DNA of 64,000 nucleotides from Paratinospora sagittata. Its lineage: Eukaryota; Streptophyta; Magnoliopsida; Ranunculales; Menispermaceae. The notes below the pieces were generated by a model. It made no database searches. It was not told the DNA's origin and was given only the letters and a program-made list of their open reading frames with translations. The position numbers were made by a program, and so were the translations under genes. Positions 10,235 through 21,881 of this stretch are shown here, one piece after another. Within the stretch, counting starts at the first letter, position 1, and every line of letters begins with the position of its first letter. The stretch is taken from NCBI GenBank assembly GCA_035771175.1, contig CM069604.1, positions 18,787,115 through 18,851,114 of the forward strand, given 5' to 3'.

Positions 10235-10505
10235 CATTTTGTTCCTTGAGGACTCTCATGCAACGTGAGCTTCCTACTAAACTTTGAAGTGAGGGCGCTA
10301 CTAGAACGTAAGTGTCTTAACTTACTTAAGACATTTTGAAACGTAAGCGTCCTGATAGATAAGAGCATTTTCAACCTAGAACCTTATCAACATCCTAATA
10401 TGTCATCAGCGTCCTGACTTACCAAGTACAGGAGGGCGCTGCTGAGACATTAGCGTCCTGATTGATGCATCAACGTTTTGATTGATGCATTAGCGTCCTG
10501 ATGGA
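10235..10505 (-). repeat. U3 array of GGGCGCT / AGCGTCCT motifs, LTR C1
   Basis: Several alternating GAGGGCGCT and AGCGTCCTGA-type motifs. This copy is shorter and more decayed than those in C2, C3 and D. Confidence 0.65.
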
Positions 10506-12117
10506 CACTTAAAAGCAATTTTGACATTTTTCAACATTTTAAAACTCGATTAAACAGGATTAAACACTCAGTATTTTGAATCAAATCAAACATTGAAAAT
10601 TCATTAAGTGATTGATAAAATCAACGAAAAATACCTCGAAATCAAATTGATTAAACCATGCAATTATGCATATTTTGTAAATCTTGCTTGGAGTTTTTTG
10701 AGCGAAAGTTTGACATTCTAAGTGCTCAAAACTCGAAGCCTTGATCTTGATTGATCAATCGACTTGTAAGCTCAACTCTTTGATCTTGATTCTTAATATT
10801 TCTAATATTGTCACGACCCACGACCACTGACATCATGACCGGCACAGAACCCCCGGGTATATCCTCCCTCGATACACTCGGCGTTCCGTCAGCCTCATCT
10901 AACAACCTAATAAACACATAATTCCACATCTACCATCAAAACATAGACATAATTAAACAACATTAATAATACATTGTCCAAAATGCCAAATATAAAATTC
11001 CTTAAAGTCCAAAATATACAAAACCATACCTAACCATAAATACATCTCATCTATGTGTTAAGTATACAGATTAGGTGTTATTAAGTACATAAAACCAAAA
11101 TACAAGAATGTACTAAACACCTACATCACCAAAACTCGGGAAGCTATACGCAGCTAAGCCTTCCCTTTCCCCTTCCTATCAGAACCTAAAATGATAAGAA
11201 TGAGGAGTAAGCTACAACAAGCTCAGTGAATGTTTTCTACAAGTGGCAATATACATGCATTTAGATAAAACATAGCAAAAGTTCATCAAAGCAATTTAAA
11301 TAACATGGTGATATGCAAGATCATATACATGCTAAACATAATGCATCATGTCAATATTCAAGACAATGCATTTCATTTTCCAAACATGTCATATGCGATC
11401 CTAGACACCTCATGAGTAAGAAGCAATATAAGGACCTGAGTTCGTGACATCCAACGTCGGATTGAACTTCCCTTCTCGTGTTCTATTAGGATTTTTGGGG
11501 TTGTGTAGCCCATAGGATCAGCCTGTTAACCTAAGAGGTTCATCACTTAGCACGTCCCTAAGTATACATGATGAAGTATATTTTGCTGATCACAAACGAA
11601 ATCACTTTCGGTGCTAACGAGATTTTATCAAGAACCTATCTTAACACCTCAGGAAAGCAAAAAGCCAAAAAATGATTCGATTAAGGAACTCAAAGTTATA
11701 TCAGACGTTCAAAATCGTTTCAATCAAAAGGACTTCAATAATCATATCATGATTTCAAGATCACTTCACAAGAACGATTCAATCAAGCTTCAAGTCTTCA
11801 TCTTTCGATCAACGTTCAAGTCATTCAACTCCAACGCGAAGTTCTTATTGAAGATCTCATAATAAAGAGTTGGATTTAACGATTATGAGAAATATGAGAA
11901 ATACACTATATTTATGCTATATCTTTTTCTAATCGACATTGCTCAAACGTTTTCCAAAACCATGCACGAATAACTTGCATATTTGCATGTTTTGATCTTT
12001 TGTTTTACGGTATTTCAAATGATTTAAATTTTTATATTTAATTTGAAATTTACCGAGTTTTTATTCACATTTATCGTGTTTTGAATCACGAGTCAAAACT
12101 TTTTTTCAAGAGTCTTT

Positions 12118-12665
12118 CAGGATGCTAATGATTTAAGAGTGCTCTCCTGAACTGGTTAAGTCAGGACACTGATAACATTCAAGGTTGAATTGAACTGATT
12201 CATTAGGACGCTTACTTGTAAGTAGCGGCCTCCCTTTACTCAACCTCTAAAGTTGTCAGGACGCTGACTCAGTATCAGCTTACTGAAAGATTTCTAAAGT
12301 TTTTTAAAGAATGTATCTTTGAGGACGCTGATTGTCCTTCAGCACATTTTGTATTGTTCTTCAAACATTTAAAATGTGGTAGGACGCTACATAGTCGTAG
12401 CGCCCTCGTGTTGTGTTTTATGTTTTAACTAGTAGGATACTTACTCTGAAGGTAGCGCCCTCATGCACTTAATTGTTTTAAAACAAAGCAGGACACCATT
12501 TGTGCATTAGCGCCCTCAGGCTTAAGTCGTTTAAGTATCAAAGAATGTCAGGACACTTACGAGATACTAGAGCCCTCACTTCATTGTTCAGCAGGACGCT
12601 TATACATAATGAGCCCCCTCAAGGAACAAAACGACAAAATTGATATTATGCGTCAGGTCGCTGAT
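12118..12665 (+). repeat. U3 array of AGGACGCT / AGCGCCCT motifs, LTR C2
   Basis: About ten paired motifs such as AGGACGCTTACTTGTAAGTAGCG and AGGACGCTACATAGTCGTAGCG occur every 50-60 bp in AT-rich sequence. Each pair is an inverted repeat with one standing A/C mismatch in this strand. Confidence 0.75.
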
Positions 12666-13724
12666 TATGGAATCAAGACGCTAATTCAACAACCATCACT
12701 ATTTTAACAACTACACTATATCAATTTACTATTTCAAAATGGATCTTTGCACATAGTCCTTTTTAGATTTATCAGAGATCTTCTCTGATATAGGAATTAA
12801 GTTTCTCTAAAACTTTCATTTTTCATGTAATCTGAAAAGAACCAAAATGTTAGGAAAAATTGCAGTTGCCATTTTCATATAACATTCTAGCCGTTATGTG
12901 TAAACGTTCACACTATATTTGAGTTTCAAATGTCTTACGGCTATGGTCTATCAGGTCCATAAATACCAACACTTTGAATCAAACAACTTGCCAATCATTT
13001 TGTATTGTGCCAACACTTTTTGAATGTTAGTCATTTTCAAATTTGTTTTCAAAATGTTTTCAAACATTCTAAGTGTTCTTCACTGATACCTTTACATTTT
13101 CAAAAGATTTTCATGTTAAGCTTCAATTATATTTTATCCTTGAAAATCTATTTTGATCTGGCATCTACACAAATTCTCAGCCTAGATTTATGGTTATCTT
13201 TAATCATGCAGATGAAGGAATTTGAGAAATAGTTCATGAGAAATACAATTGTATTTGATTTCATATTTTAAGTATTGTATTGAACTATATTAATAGTTGT
13301 GTTAACTACTGAACACTAAACCAGAAGATTTCATATATATATATTTTATATCTATTTTGAAAACTTTATGTGTCCATGTTTTACACTAGTCCTTCATTTT
13401 CCAAGTCAATGTTTCATTGGTATCATATTATTTTCGAAGAAGCACCGAGTTTCATATCAAATCATGCATGCTTTTCGAAACTGCACTTGAGCAATACCAA
13501 ACATTGAAAGGTAAAGGACCGTAAGTGTATTTCCTTTTAGCATTATGTATTTCGATTTATACATCTTTGTAATGCTATGCACTTGACCTTAATTGTGAAG
13601 TGTTCTACTCCGTTAGAACCAACATTATTAGTTTGTGTTGTAATGCTGGTGTGTTTCTGGATTGAAACAACCAGGACAAGTGAATGTAATTCACTTAATG
13701 ATTTCAGGACTGAAATCATGTAAA

Positions 13725-14015
13725 GGTTTATCCTCACCTGTAAGTAGGAAACCGGTTCATCCTAATCCCGTAAAAGGATAGGGTGCGTCCTTAACCTGTA
13801 AAAGGATAGGTTATCTCTTAACATGTAAAAGAAAAATAATTCTTCCTTATCCTGTAAAAGGAAAACGGTTCTTCCTTATCCCGTAAAAGGAACATGAGTT
13901 TTTTCTCATCTCGAAAAAAAGAAATACGGTTCATCCTTAGGCCGTAAAAGGATAGGTTTGCCTTTAACCTGTAAAAGGGCAGTTGTAACGGTTTGGTTCT
14001 CACCCATAAGAGAAT
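13725..14015 (+). repeat. R/U5 hairpin-unit array, LTR C2
   Basis: About nine units of roughly 30 bp. The arms change together: ATCCT/AGGAT, TCCTT/AAGGA, TCTT/AAGA, TTCCTT/AAGGAA (twice), TTTCT/AGAAA, ATCCTT/AAGGAT, TTCTC/GAGAA. Loops keep forms of AACCTGTAAA or ATCCCGTAAA. Just upstream are GATTTCA/TGAAATC and AAGTGAA/TTCACTT stems. Confidence 0.8.
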
Positions 14016-15983
14016 CAGTTAATGGATTGAGAAAATTATAATCGAGAGATTAGGTAGTGGGCGTAGGCTTGCTCAAACCACTATAAATCTTAGTGTGTTT
14101 CACGTGTTGCAACTTAGTCTAAGTTATGTTTATGCGTTCAATTCCAATATACTCATGTATATCACTAAGTTATTGGAAGAAAAGTTTAAAATTGATCATC
14201 ACACCCAATTCACCCCCCTCTTAGGTGGACCAACACAGGCCACCAAGACAAGTACCATGCTTAGGCGATCTTATCTACACAAGTCATAAAACCCTCTGCA
14301 AGGTCCACAACTAGGGACCACCATCTAGCCCAATAGAATTCCCTAGAATTCCATACTAGGAGATCCACCCAATCGCTAACCCAACTAGACTATGCTCAAA
14401 TCCATTTTCATGAATCATTAAAAACATGCATAATACACTAGTTAATCATTCAAATAATTTCTATACTACAATGCCACATATAGAAACCAAATGTAAAGAA
14501 ACACTCACATATAGAAACCAAATTTGGGCAAAGTCCCAAATCATGGCCTTAGCCAAATTTACACTACACATAGGGTTTCCAACATGCAAAATCAGTAAAT
14601 TACACAATCATTCATCTAAAATGAACAACTAAATCAACATAGTTGACATGCATTGTATTTGAAAACCCTAAGTCCATATTCTAGTTCTAGGTCAAATACA
14701 AATAACCCCACCAACAACACCTAAACTCACATATCTAACATGCAAGGTCTAACTTAGAAAAGTGTTCTTCCATCACCCCTTCAAATCCGAGATTTGAGTG
14801 TTGAAAACACTTTATGGATGTAGATCTAGGTCTAGGAAAGTCATTTCTACCATTAACAAGCTCAAAAGAGCTCATGCAAGCAAGACCCAGGTTTGGAACA
14901 CTTCCAAACCTTGGCTCATGGCATTCCATAGATCAAAATAGAGCTCATATGAATCAACCAAAAAGATTTTAGGAAAAAAGAAAGTGAATCATGCATACCT
15001 TAAGAGAAAATCAAGCAAGAGCACACCAAACCCTAGTTTTCTTCTTCTTTCCTCTTCTTTACCTCTTTTCCTTCTTTTCAAACCCAAAAAAGAGCAAATG
15101 AGTCATGCAAGTGGTTTTATAAAAGCCAAAATACAAGTTGGGCCCACATTTAAGTAAAACACACTTAAATAAAAAAATAATAATTTTCCTACTGCAATTA
15201 CTTGCACTTAGATAATCAATTTCTTGAAAAATACTCACAATTTAACATCTTAACTATCCAAACTTTTATGACTCAGTTACCAACCTTCTGGTAAAATTTT
15301 AGCTCAATCCAATGGTGGTACTGCGAGATCCAACTGTTTGATCAAAATTGCACAAGAAAATCCGCAAATCTGAGCAGCAGTGTTCGGAATCTTAAACCTT
15401 ATAGTAGGCAACTTCGATCAAGATCTTCACCGTCCATAATGAAGATCTATCAGAGAATAATAATTTGCCAAAATTTTAGCTTAATCTGACCACGAATCTA
15501 AGAGATCAAGCCATTGATGTAATCGGTGACAAAAATTTCTTCCTCTCCATATATATGTATATTTAAAATTTTTGAAGTTCCGCTCTCGGCCATTTTGAAA
15601 TCAAAGAAAGCATACCTTATATGAATTTGTTTTATATAAAACACGTTCCGGAAGCAACCGTGAGGCCCGCGTCGCTCTCTGGGGCACCATCTCAAGGTCA
15701 TAGTTAATTTGGCCTTTTTAATTCTTAAGGTACGAGCAACTGGAGCATTGCCGAATTAGGTCCATTTGGCTTCTAAGCCTAGGGAATTTCGAACAAACAA
15801 AATACGTGGGATTTCTACGAGTCATACACGTATAAATATGTATATTTCAGTATCCTACGTGCCAAGATGATGTCAGTCTTGGGTACAGGGCATTACAGAA
15901 ACACTTAACAAGATCATTAGATTCTCAATTGAGTAGTTTGGAATCATCGAAACATTTACATCATGGGGTTCCTTGAGATAACA

Positions 15984-16298
15984 ATCTCCATTTTTTTGAT
16001 GATTTCAAACACTCAAATACCATTTGGCTAAGTGAAACATAGATACACATGTTTTCATACAAATGACATTAGCCTGGCATATAGATATCAAGGATTGCAT
16101 TCATTCAAGATCAATCAAACATTTAATACTCAATGCAGACATAGAAACATATTATAGACATAATCAGATCAAATATAAAGTATCAAACATATACATTCAT
16201 TCAAGTACACATTTCTTCTCCTCCTTAAATATTCATTTAAAAACTCCTAACTTGCAGCTTCCCTTTACAAGTCTAACTTAGTCTAGTATAACCCTAAC
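15984..16298 (-). other. Polypurine tract and 3' spacer of family C unit
   Basis: The minus strand reads AAAAAAATGGAGAT directly before the LTR start TGTTATCTC. This is the position of the polypurine tract, cleaner in N (GGGGGAGAT). The remainder to 16298 is AT-rich noncoding sequence with no gene I can support. Confidence 0.6.
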
Positions 16299-17778
16299 TT
16301 AGTTTAGTGTATGTCCATTTTTTCTGTCATCTTCCTTCTTCTCCGATCCACTTGTGCTTCTCTCATTCTCCTTGGATTGACTCGATTTCCTTACGTTCTT
16401 AAGGAATTTTTCAAGTACAATATTTGAAACACTAGATTCGTAAGGATTTGGAGGTGGCGTAGGCTTAACTCTCTTTGCACGTCTATCAGACTCCTTTAGA
16501 CCTTGTGGTCTCGTGAAAGCTGGGGCTCTGGGTGCTGGTGGAATATTCATTCCACTTTTCTCTAAGAGATGAAGAGCATTCAAAATCTCTTCATACTCAT
16601 AGAAATGTATCATACTGTGGAATGAATTCTGTTGTTCATAGCCTGGAAAAGATCCTGAAGGAAACCAACTACACCTTCCACTTGATCTGCTACAATGGTG
16701 ATGGTATAGGAGAGATCTGCAATAGTGGATGCTATGAAAGGCATTTTGTATCCAATGGAGCACATCTTCTCATATGCTTGGTTGATAGCATCAAGAATCT
16801 TGTTCAACCTACTATCCTCGGAAGGTGTTGGCCTAGTAGTGTCAACCAAAACACTATCTTTCAAACTTGAGATGGCCTTTAGCAATGGATCAAAATCAGT
16901 TTTACTAGATACTTGATCTAGAATTGTATTCAATAGTGACTATAGAGCATCTGTGGTTGTTGTGTCTTTTGAAGATTCAGCAACATAACCCTTCATACTC
17001 TGAATGTCTTCATAAATCTTCTTCTTGATCCATCTTGTGTTGAACTGGGCAGCATCCTCTCTTGCTGACTCAATTGAGGTTGAGGTTGGCTTGGCTGTTG
17101 AATCAAAATTTGAGTTGGTTGTAGCTGAGGTTGTGGCTGAGTTGGTTTGACAAAGGCCTTCATAAATGCCTTGATTGATTGTAAATTCTCTTGAATATCC
17201 TTAATCGCAACGTCACTTGGCGTGTTTGAACTTGATGATGGAAGAGTTTTCATGGCCACAAGTTGTTTGTCCATGAGCTACATCACTTGACTTAGCATAT
17301 CTGTTGCTTGAATCAAATGTTTGGTGCAAGCCTTTTTCTCTTCAAGTTCTTCATCCTTCAGCTATATCAACTGTTTGATTACTCTCAACAACTCAGTATT
17401 TTGCCTGTACTACTCTTCTCTCATTCTTTCCAACAGTTTGGAGTTCATATATTCTTGATCCTCTCTGATTCTCCTTAGAAAATCCTCCTCGTCAAACTAT
17501 GGAACTGTTGGTTCACAGTAATCAGAGTAAGATGGTGAACATTCATCATTTGGGTCACCAGCCTCATATGCAACACTTTCTTCTTGATCTGCCTCATTGT
17601 ACTCCTCTTCTTCAACATGAGGTACGCTGACAGTTTCATCAAATCATTCCTCAGGAATTTCCATTGCAACTTCCTGGATCTGGAGGTTCATAAAATGCTC
17701 CATCCTTTTTATCATGGGGTTCCTCTTCCATAGGAACATCCTTTAGAGATGGCAAACCATCTCCCTTGAAGATGTGCC
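16299..17778 (-). pseudogene. Family C second ORF, copy 1, C-terminal part
   Basis: This is the downstream part of a large protein also encoded at 55619-57809 and 61313-64000. Visible segments, in minus order: a Pro/Gln-rich stretch (QPQPQLQPTQ, near 17100), a helical region (KMPFIASTIADLSYTITIVAD, around 16760-16690), PPAPRAPAFTRPQG near 16530, and a basic Ser/Lys/Glu-rich tail ending at 16299. Several stops and frameshifts break it. The N-terminal part lies on the other side of solo LTR C3. The product resembles plant proteins annotated only as putative plant transposon protein. I do not know its function; a role in the element's particle or in trans-mobilisation is speculation. Confidence 0.72.
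17774..17778. other. Target-site duplication of C3, left (GTGCC)
   Basis: GTGCC precedes C3 and is repeated exactly at 20661-20665. Confidence 0.9.
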
Positions 17779-17989
17779 TGTTGGTTCCACCCAAGAGGGG
17801 GGTGAATTGGGTGCGATGGTCAATTTTAAATATTCTTCCAATAACTTAGTGATTTACATGAGTGTATTGGAACATGATGCAAATTTGAACATAGACTAAA
17901 TTGCAAACGTTTGACACACAGATTTATAGTGGTTCAGCCAAGCCTACGTCCACTGCCTAATCTCTTGATTAGGATTTTCTCAATATATT

Positions 17990-18410
17990 AACTGATTCTC
18001 TTACGGGTGAGAACCAAACCATTACAACTGCCCTTTTACAGGGTAAAGGCAAACCTATCCTTTCACGGGCTAAGGACGAACCATTTTCCTTTTTTCGGGA
18101 TTCGGAAAAACCCATGTTCCTTTTACTGGCTAAGGAAGAACCAAATTTCCTTTTTCCGGGATGAGGAGAAACCCATGTTCCTTTTACTGGGTAAGGAAGA
18201 ACCATGATCCTTTTGTGGGATAAGGAACAATCAGTTTCTCTTTTTAGGCTGAGAAATAACCTATCCTTTTTAAGGTTAAGAACACACGTACCCTTTTACC
18301 GGATGAGGATGAACCAATTTCTCTTTTACAGGCTCAGAGAAAGCCTATATGATTTCAATCCTGAAATCATCAAGTGAACTACCTTCACTTATCCTGGTTG
18401 TTTCAATCCA
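17990..18410 (-). repeat. R/U5 hairpin-unit array, LTR C3
   Basis: About twelve units of 27-33 bp (plus-strand reading): TTCTC/GAGAA, TGCC/GGCA, TCCTT/AAGGA, TTTTCC/GGAAAA, TTCCTT/AAGGAA, TTTCTC/GAGAAA and others. Most have CGGG or CAGGG in the loop. A stem GATTTCA-ATCC-TGAAATC follows near 18350. Confidence 0.82.
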
Positions 18411-19082
18411 GAAACACACAAGCATTACAACACTAAGATGTTGGTTAGTTCTAATGCAGTAGAACACTTTACATTAAGCACAGTACATAGCATTACAAAG
18501 ATATGAAATGTGAAATAGGTAATGCTAAGTTGAAATACACCTTCAGTCCTATACCTTTCAATGTTCGGTATTGCTCAAGTGCAGTTTCGAAAAGCATGAA
18601 TGATATGATATGAAAATCAGTGCTTTATCGAAAGATAAAATATATCAAACAAATATTGACGTTAAAAACAGAGGACTGGTGTAAATCAAAGACATAGACA
18701 ACTTTCAAAATAGATATAAAATATATGTATGAAAACTTCTGGTTCAACGATCAGTAAATTAACGCAACCACTGATATTGTTTAATACAGTACTTAAGATA
18801 TGAAATCAAGTACGACTGTATATCTTGAACTATTTCTCAAATTCTATCATCAGCATGAATGATACCAGATATGAATCAGTGCTGAAAATTTGAGTTGATA
18901 CCAAAATAAAAACAGATTTTCAAAGATAGAAATATATTTAAAACTCAATATGAAAATTGCATAGGTATTAGTGAAAATACTTTGAAAGCTTAGAAAATGA
19001 AATTCATTTTGACTCAGACTAACTTTCAAAAGTATTGGCACAACACAAAGTAATTGGAAAATTGTTTGATCCTAAGTGTCGA

Positions 19083-19090
19083 TATTTATA
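19083..19090 (-). promoter_or_regulatory. TATA-like box of LTR C3
   Basis: The minus strand reads TATAAATA within CTATAAATATC, between the U3 array and the hairpin array. Confidence 0.5.
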
Positions 19091-19349
19091 GACTTAGTGG
19101 GACATAGCCATTAGGCATTTAAAGTTCAAATAATGTGAACGTTTTCACACAACGACTAGAATGTTATATGAAAATAGCAACTGCGATTTTCTCTAACATT
19201 TTGGTTCTTTTCAGATAGCATGAATAAGGAGAATTTTTGGATACCCCGATTCATGCATCAGAGAAGATCTTTGATTTATCTGAAAAGTTCTTGTGCAGAG
19301 ATTTGTTCTGAAAAGTAAACTGATATGGTGTACGTGTCAGAACAGTGAC

Positions 19350-20065
19350 CATAGTTGAATTAGCGTCCTAATTCTGCAATCAGTGTCCTGACGCATAATG
19401 TCAACTTTGTCGCTTTGTTCTTTGAGGGCGCTTACTACGTATAAACATCTTGCTGAACACTTAAGTGAGGGCGCTACTAACTCGTAAGCGTCCTGACTTA
19501 CTTATGACTTTAGACAACTTAAACCTTGAGGGCGCTAATGCATAGTTAGCGACCTGCTATGTTTTAAAACTATTAAGTGCATGAGGGCGCTACTATCCGA
19601 GTAAGCGTCCTGCCTTTAAAACATAAAACAAAACATGAGGGCTCTACATTACGTGAGCGTCCTACTAGATAAAAAACATAACATGAGGGAGCTACTACTA
19701 TGTAAGCATCCTGCAAGTTAAGACATTTAAAAAACACGCTGAAGGACAATCAGCGTCCTGAAAGTTATTAAGTTAATTTCCAAAAGCAAGGGCGCTCCTA
19801 TTCAGTAAGCATCCTGATAGTTTAATCAACTTATAACCATCAGCGTCCTCAAAGAAACATTCTTTGAAGAACTTTTAAAAGATCTTCCAGTGAGCTGATG
19901 CTGAGTGAGCTTCCTGACAACTTCAAAGGTTGACTAATATAGAAGACCTCTACTATACAAGTAAGCATCATGATTAATCAGTTCATTTCAACCTTGAGCA
20001 TTATCAACGTCCTGACTTAAGAAGTTCAGGAGAGAGCTGCTATTTCATTAGCGTCCTGAAAGATT
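19350..20065 (-). repeat. U3 array of GGGCGCT / AGCGTCCT motifs, LTR C3
   Basis: About eleven pairs, for example GAGGGCGCTACT then GTAAGCGTCCTGA, at roughly 50-60 bp spacing. This is the longest and clearest copy in the window. Confidence 0.8.
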
Positions 20066-20660
20066 CTTTGAAAACAACTTTTACTCGCCATAAAATATTC
20101 GATAAATGCGAATAAAAACTCGATATATTTCAAATTAAATATATAGTATTAAATCATTAGAAATATTGTTGAAAATATGAAATCAAAACATGCAGATTTA
20201 GAAAACATATGAAAATGATATATGCATGGTTTTGAAAAACTTTTTGAGCAATAACAATTAGAGAAAGATATACCTTAGATCCTTTGTGTATTTCTTCTCA
20301 AAACCGTTAAATCCAACTCTTCATTATGAGATCTTTAATGAGAGCAATTCATAGTTGAATGACTTGAACGTCGATCGAGAGATGTAGTTTTAAAGCTTGA
20401 TCAAAACGTTTGAGTGCAGTGATCTTGAAATCATGACGTGATCGTTGAAGTCCGCTAGTTGAAACGAGCTTGACCATTAGATATAAGCTTTGAGTTTCTT
20501 GATTGAGTCGTTCCTTGGCTTTTTGCTTTTCCTTTGGTACAGAGATAAATTCTTGAAAAACGTTCATTAGCACCAAAAAATAATTTGTTTGTGATCATGA
20601 AAATATACTTCATCAAGTATATTTTAGGGATGTGCTAAGGATGAACCATATAGGTTAACA

Positions 20661-21881
20661 GTGCCTTCACAGCAGCTTGAGCAATCCGATTCACTTCTTT
20701 TATGGTTTGATCAGCTTGTTCAATCTGAACGTCTTCTTCAGCATGATCAACTTGTTCAACCTGAACATCTTCTACAACTTGATCAACTTGTTCTTTTGCA
20801 GCATGATCAACTTGTTTAGGTTGAACTTCCTCTCTTGCTTTAAGTGGACCAGTCTCCACCTCTTGTGGAACTTCAGACATGGGGAACCACTTTAACAAAA
20901 CAAAAACATACACATATCTCATGAACGTGATAGTTGTTTGCCCAATGCAGTGATATCTGCTGGTATATTTGACTTCCTCTCCTCTGAAGTCAATTTCACT
21001 TCTTTGGAACAAAGTAGTAAGGTACATCCCAAATAGAAGACCTCATCCTCGACTGACCATAGTGTCGATAACATAAATGAGGATGTGGGCTAGGTTTATC
21101 TTCTTCTTTTGAAGAATGCTCCAAATCGACAACAAATCAAGTTCATTGACATTGCCCCTGCTACCAGACATGGGCTGGATGAGGTGGGTGATGATATTAT
21201 GAATGATCCTAGGAATGAGCTCAAAGGATTGGTTGGTAAGCTTCTTATCAACACACACATGGTCTTTTTTTTTTGAAATAAGATTAAAGGTAAATAGGCT
21301 ATCATAGCCTAGGAATTGTAATTTGCCCTTGGTCAAAGAAAGTATATGGGCACTTTCATCACTCGGCAATGAGAATGTTTCAAAGAAGAATTCTGGTGAA
21401 ATCTTTATGGTTTTACCCTTGACCTTAAACTGTCTTGCAAGTCTTGCCATAGGCTTATCTTCTAGATTCTGGAAGAACTATCTGACTAGGTTAGGATACC
21501 ATCTTGAGTTATAGGTGAGGAATTTGGTCCAACCTTGGAACTCAAACAAAGATAGCTCATTGAGATGTGCACTAGCAAAGAAATCGAAATCAACAAAGCA
21601 ACCATCAATTACAACTCGGGTTGCAAGCTTTTCAGCTTTGTCCTTTTTCTTGGACTTCTGGGTTGAGGGTAATGGCTCAGCTGATTGTGGAACATCAGTT
21701 GAAGTTTCAACTGGGTTCACATTTACGAGTTCAGAAGATATGGGTGCCTCAGGGGTTTGAAAAATTGGCTCGGATTGGGATTCTTCAACTCTGGATCTCA
21801 CTCTCCTGAATGGAGATGGTGAGGTGACGAAGCTCTCTTTCTAGCAAATAAAGTACGTAGCTTCATGGTCTTAGGTGCCAT
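20661..21881 (-). pseudogene. Family C second ORF, copy 1, N-terminal part
   Basis: Minus-strand ATG at 21881 gives MAPKTMKLRTLFARKRA; copy 2 starts MAPKPEKLRPFSARKRV at 57809, which supports this start. A frameshift follows near 21800. Then come RVVIDGCFVDFDFF, LFEFQGWTKFL, SRWYPNLVR, ISPEFFFETFSLPSDESAH, KKLTNQSFELIPRIIHNIIT, NVNELDLLSIWSILQKKKIN and MYLTTLFQRSEIDF, and an acidic region rich in VEQVDHAEEDVQ repeats up to the C3 insertion. SRWYPNLVR and the neighbouring blocks are the conserved part of the putative plant transposon protein family. A second frameshift lies near 21475. Function unknown. Confidence 0.75.

Larger units (their letters stand above)
11524..14235 (+). mobile_element. 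Solo LTR C2 (copia type)
   Basis: It runs from TGTTAACCTA to GGACCAACA, 2712 bp, and matches C3 in reverse orientation along its whole length. Flanks CAGCC and CAGGC are an imperfect target duplication. It lies inside K and has no internal region. Confidence 0.85.
10809..15897 (-). mobile_element. Solo LTR K (gypsy type), split by C2
   Basis: It begins TGTAATGCCC at 15897 and ends GGGTCGTGACA at 10809, about 2.4 kb once C2 is removed. Parts resemble the LTR of H: both contain GTCAACATAGTTGACATGCA and a following AAGTTCATATTCTA-like stretch. It interrupts LTR C1 in a segment that is continuous in N (about 60880-60910). No internal region is present. The flanks AATAT and GAAAC do not match, so the target duplication has decayed or the left end was rearranged. 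Confidence 0.72.
9299..15983 (-). repeat. Family C LTR (C1), split by solo LTR K
   Basis: It starts TGTTATCTC at 15983 and ends GGGCCAACA at 9299. Without K (10809-15897) it is about 1.6 kb. It has the second ORF on its upstream side (polypurine tract at 15984) and a primer site plus gag on its downstream side. One LTR therefore serves as 3' LTR of one unit and 5' LTR of the next. The same arrangement occurs at 59651-60990. Confidence 0.82.
17779..20660 (-). mobile_element. Solo LTR C3 (copia type)
   Basis: The 2882-bp LTR starts TGTTAACCTA at 20660 and ends GGAACCAACA at 17779, with perfect TSD GTGCC. It has the same structure as C2 in reverse: U3 motif array, TATA-like box and R/U5 hairpin array. 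It splits the second ORF of family C copy 1. Confidence 0.93.

Noticed and set aside
12118..12665. The AGGACGCT/AGCGCC repeats as a CRISPR-like repeat-spacer array
   Set aside because: Spacing and arms vary, the intervening sequences are recognisably related among LTR copies, and the context is a copia LTR.
13330..13350. Short AT dinucleotide run as a microsatellite of note
   Set aside because: Too short and imperfect, within an AT-rich LTR.
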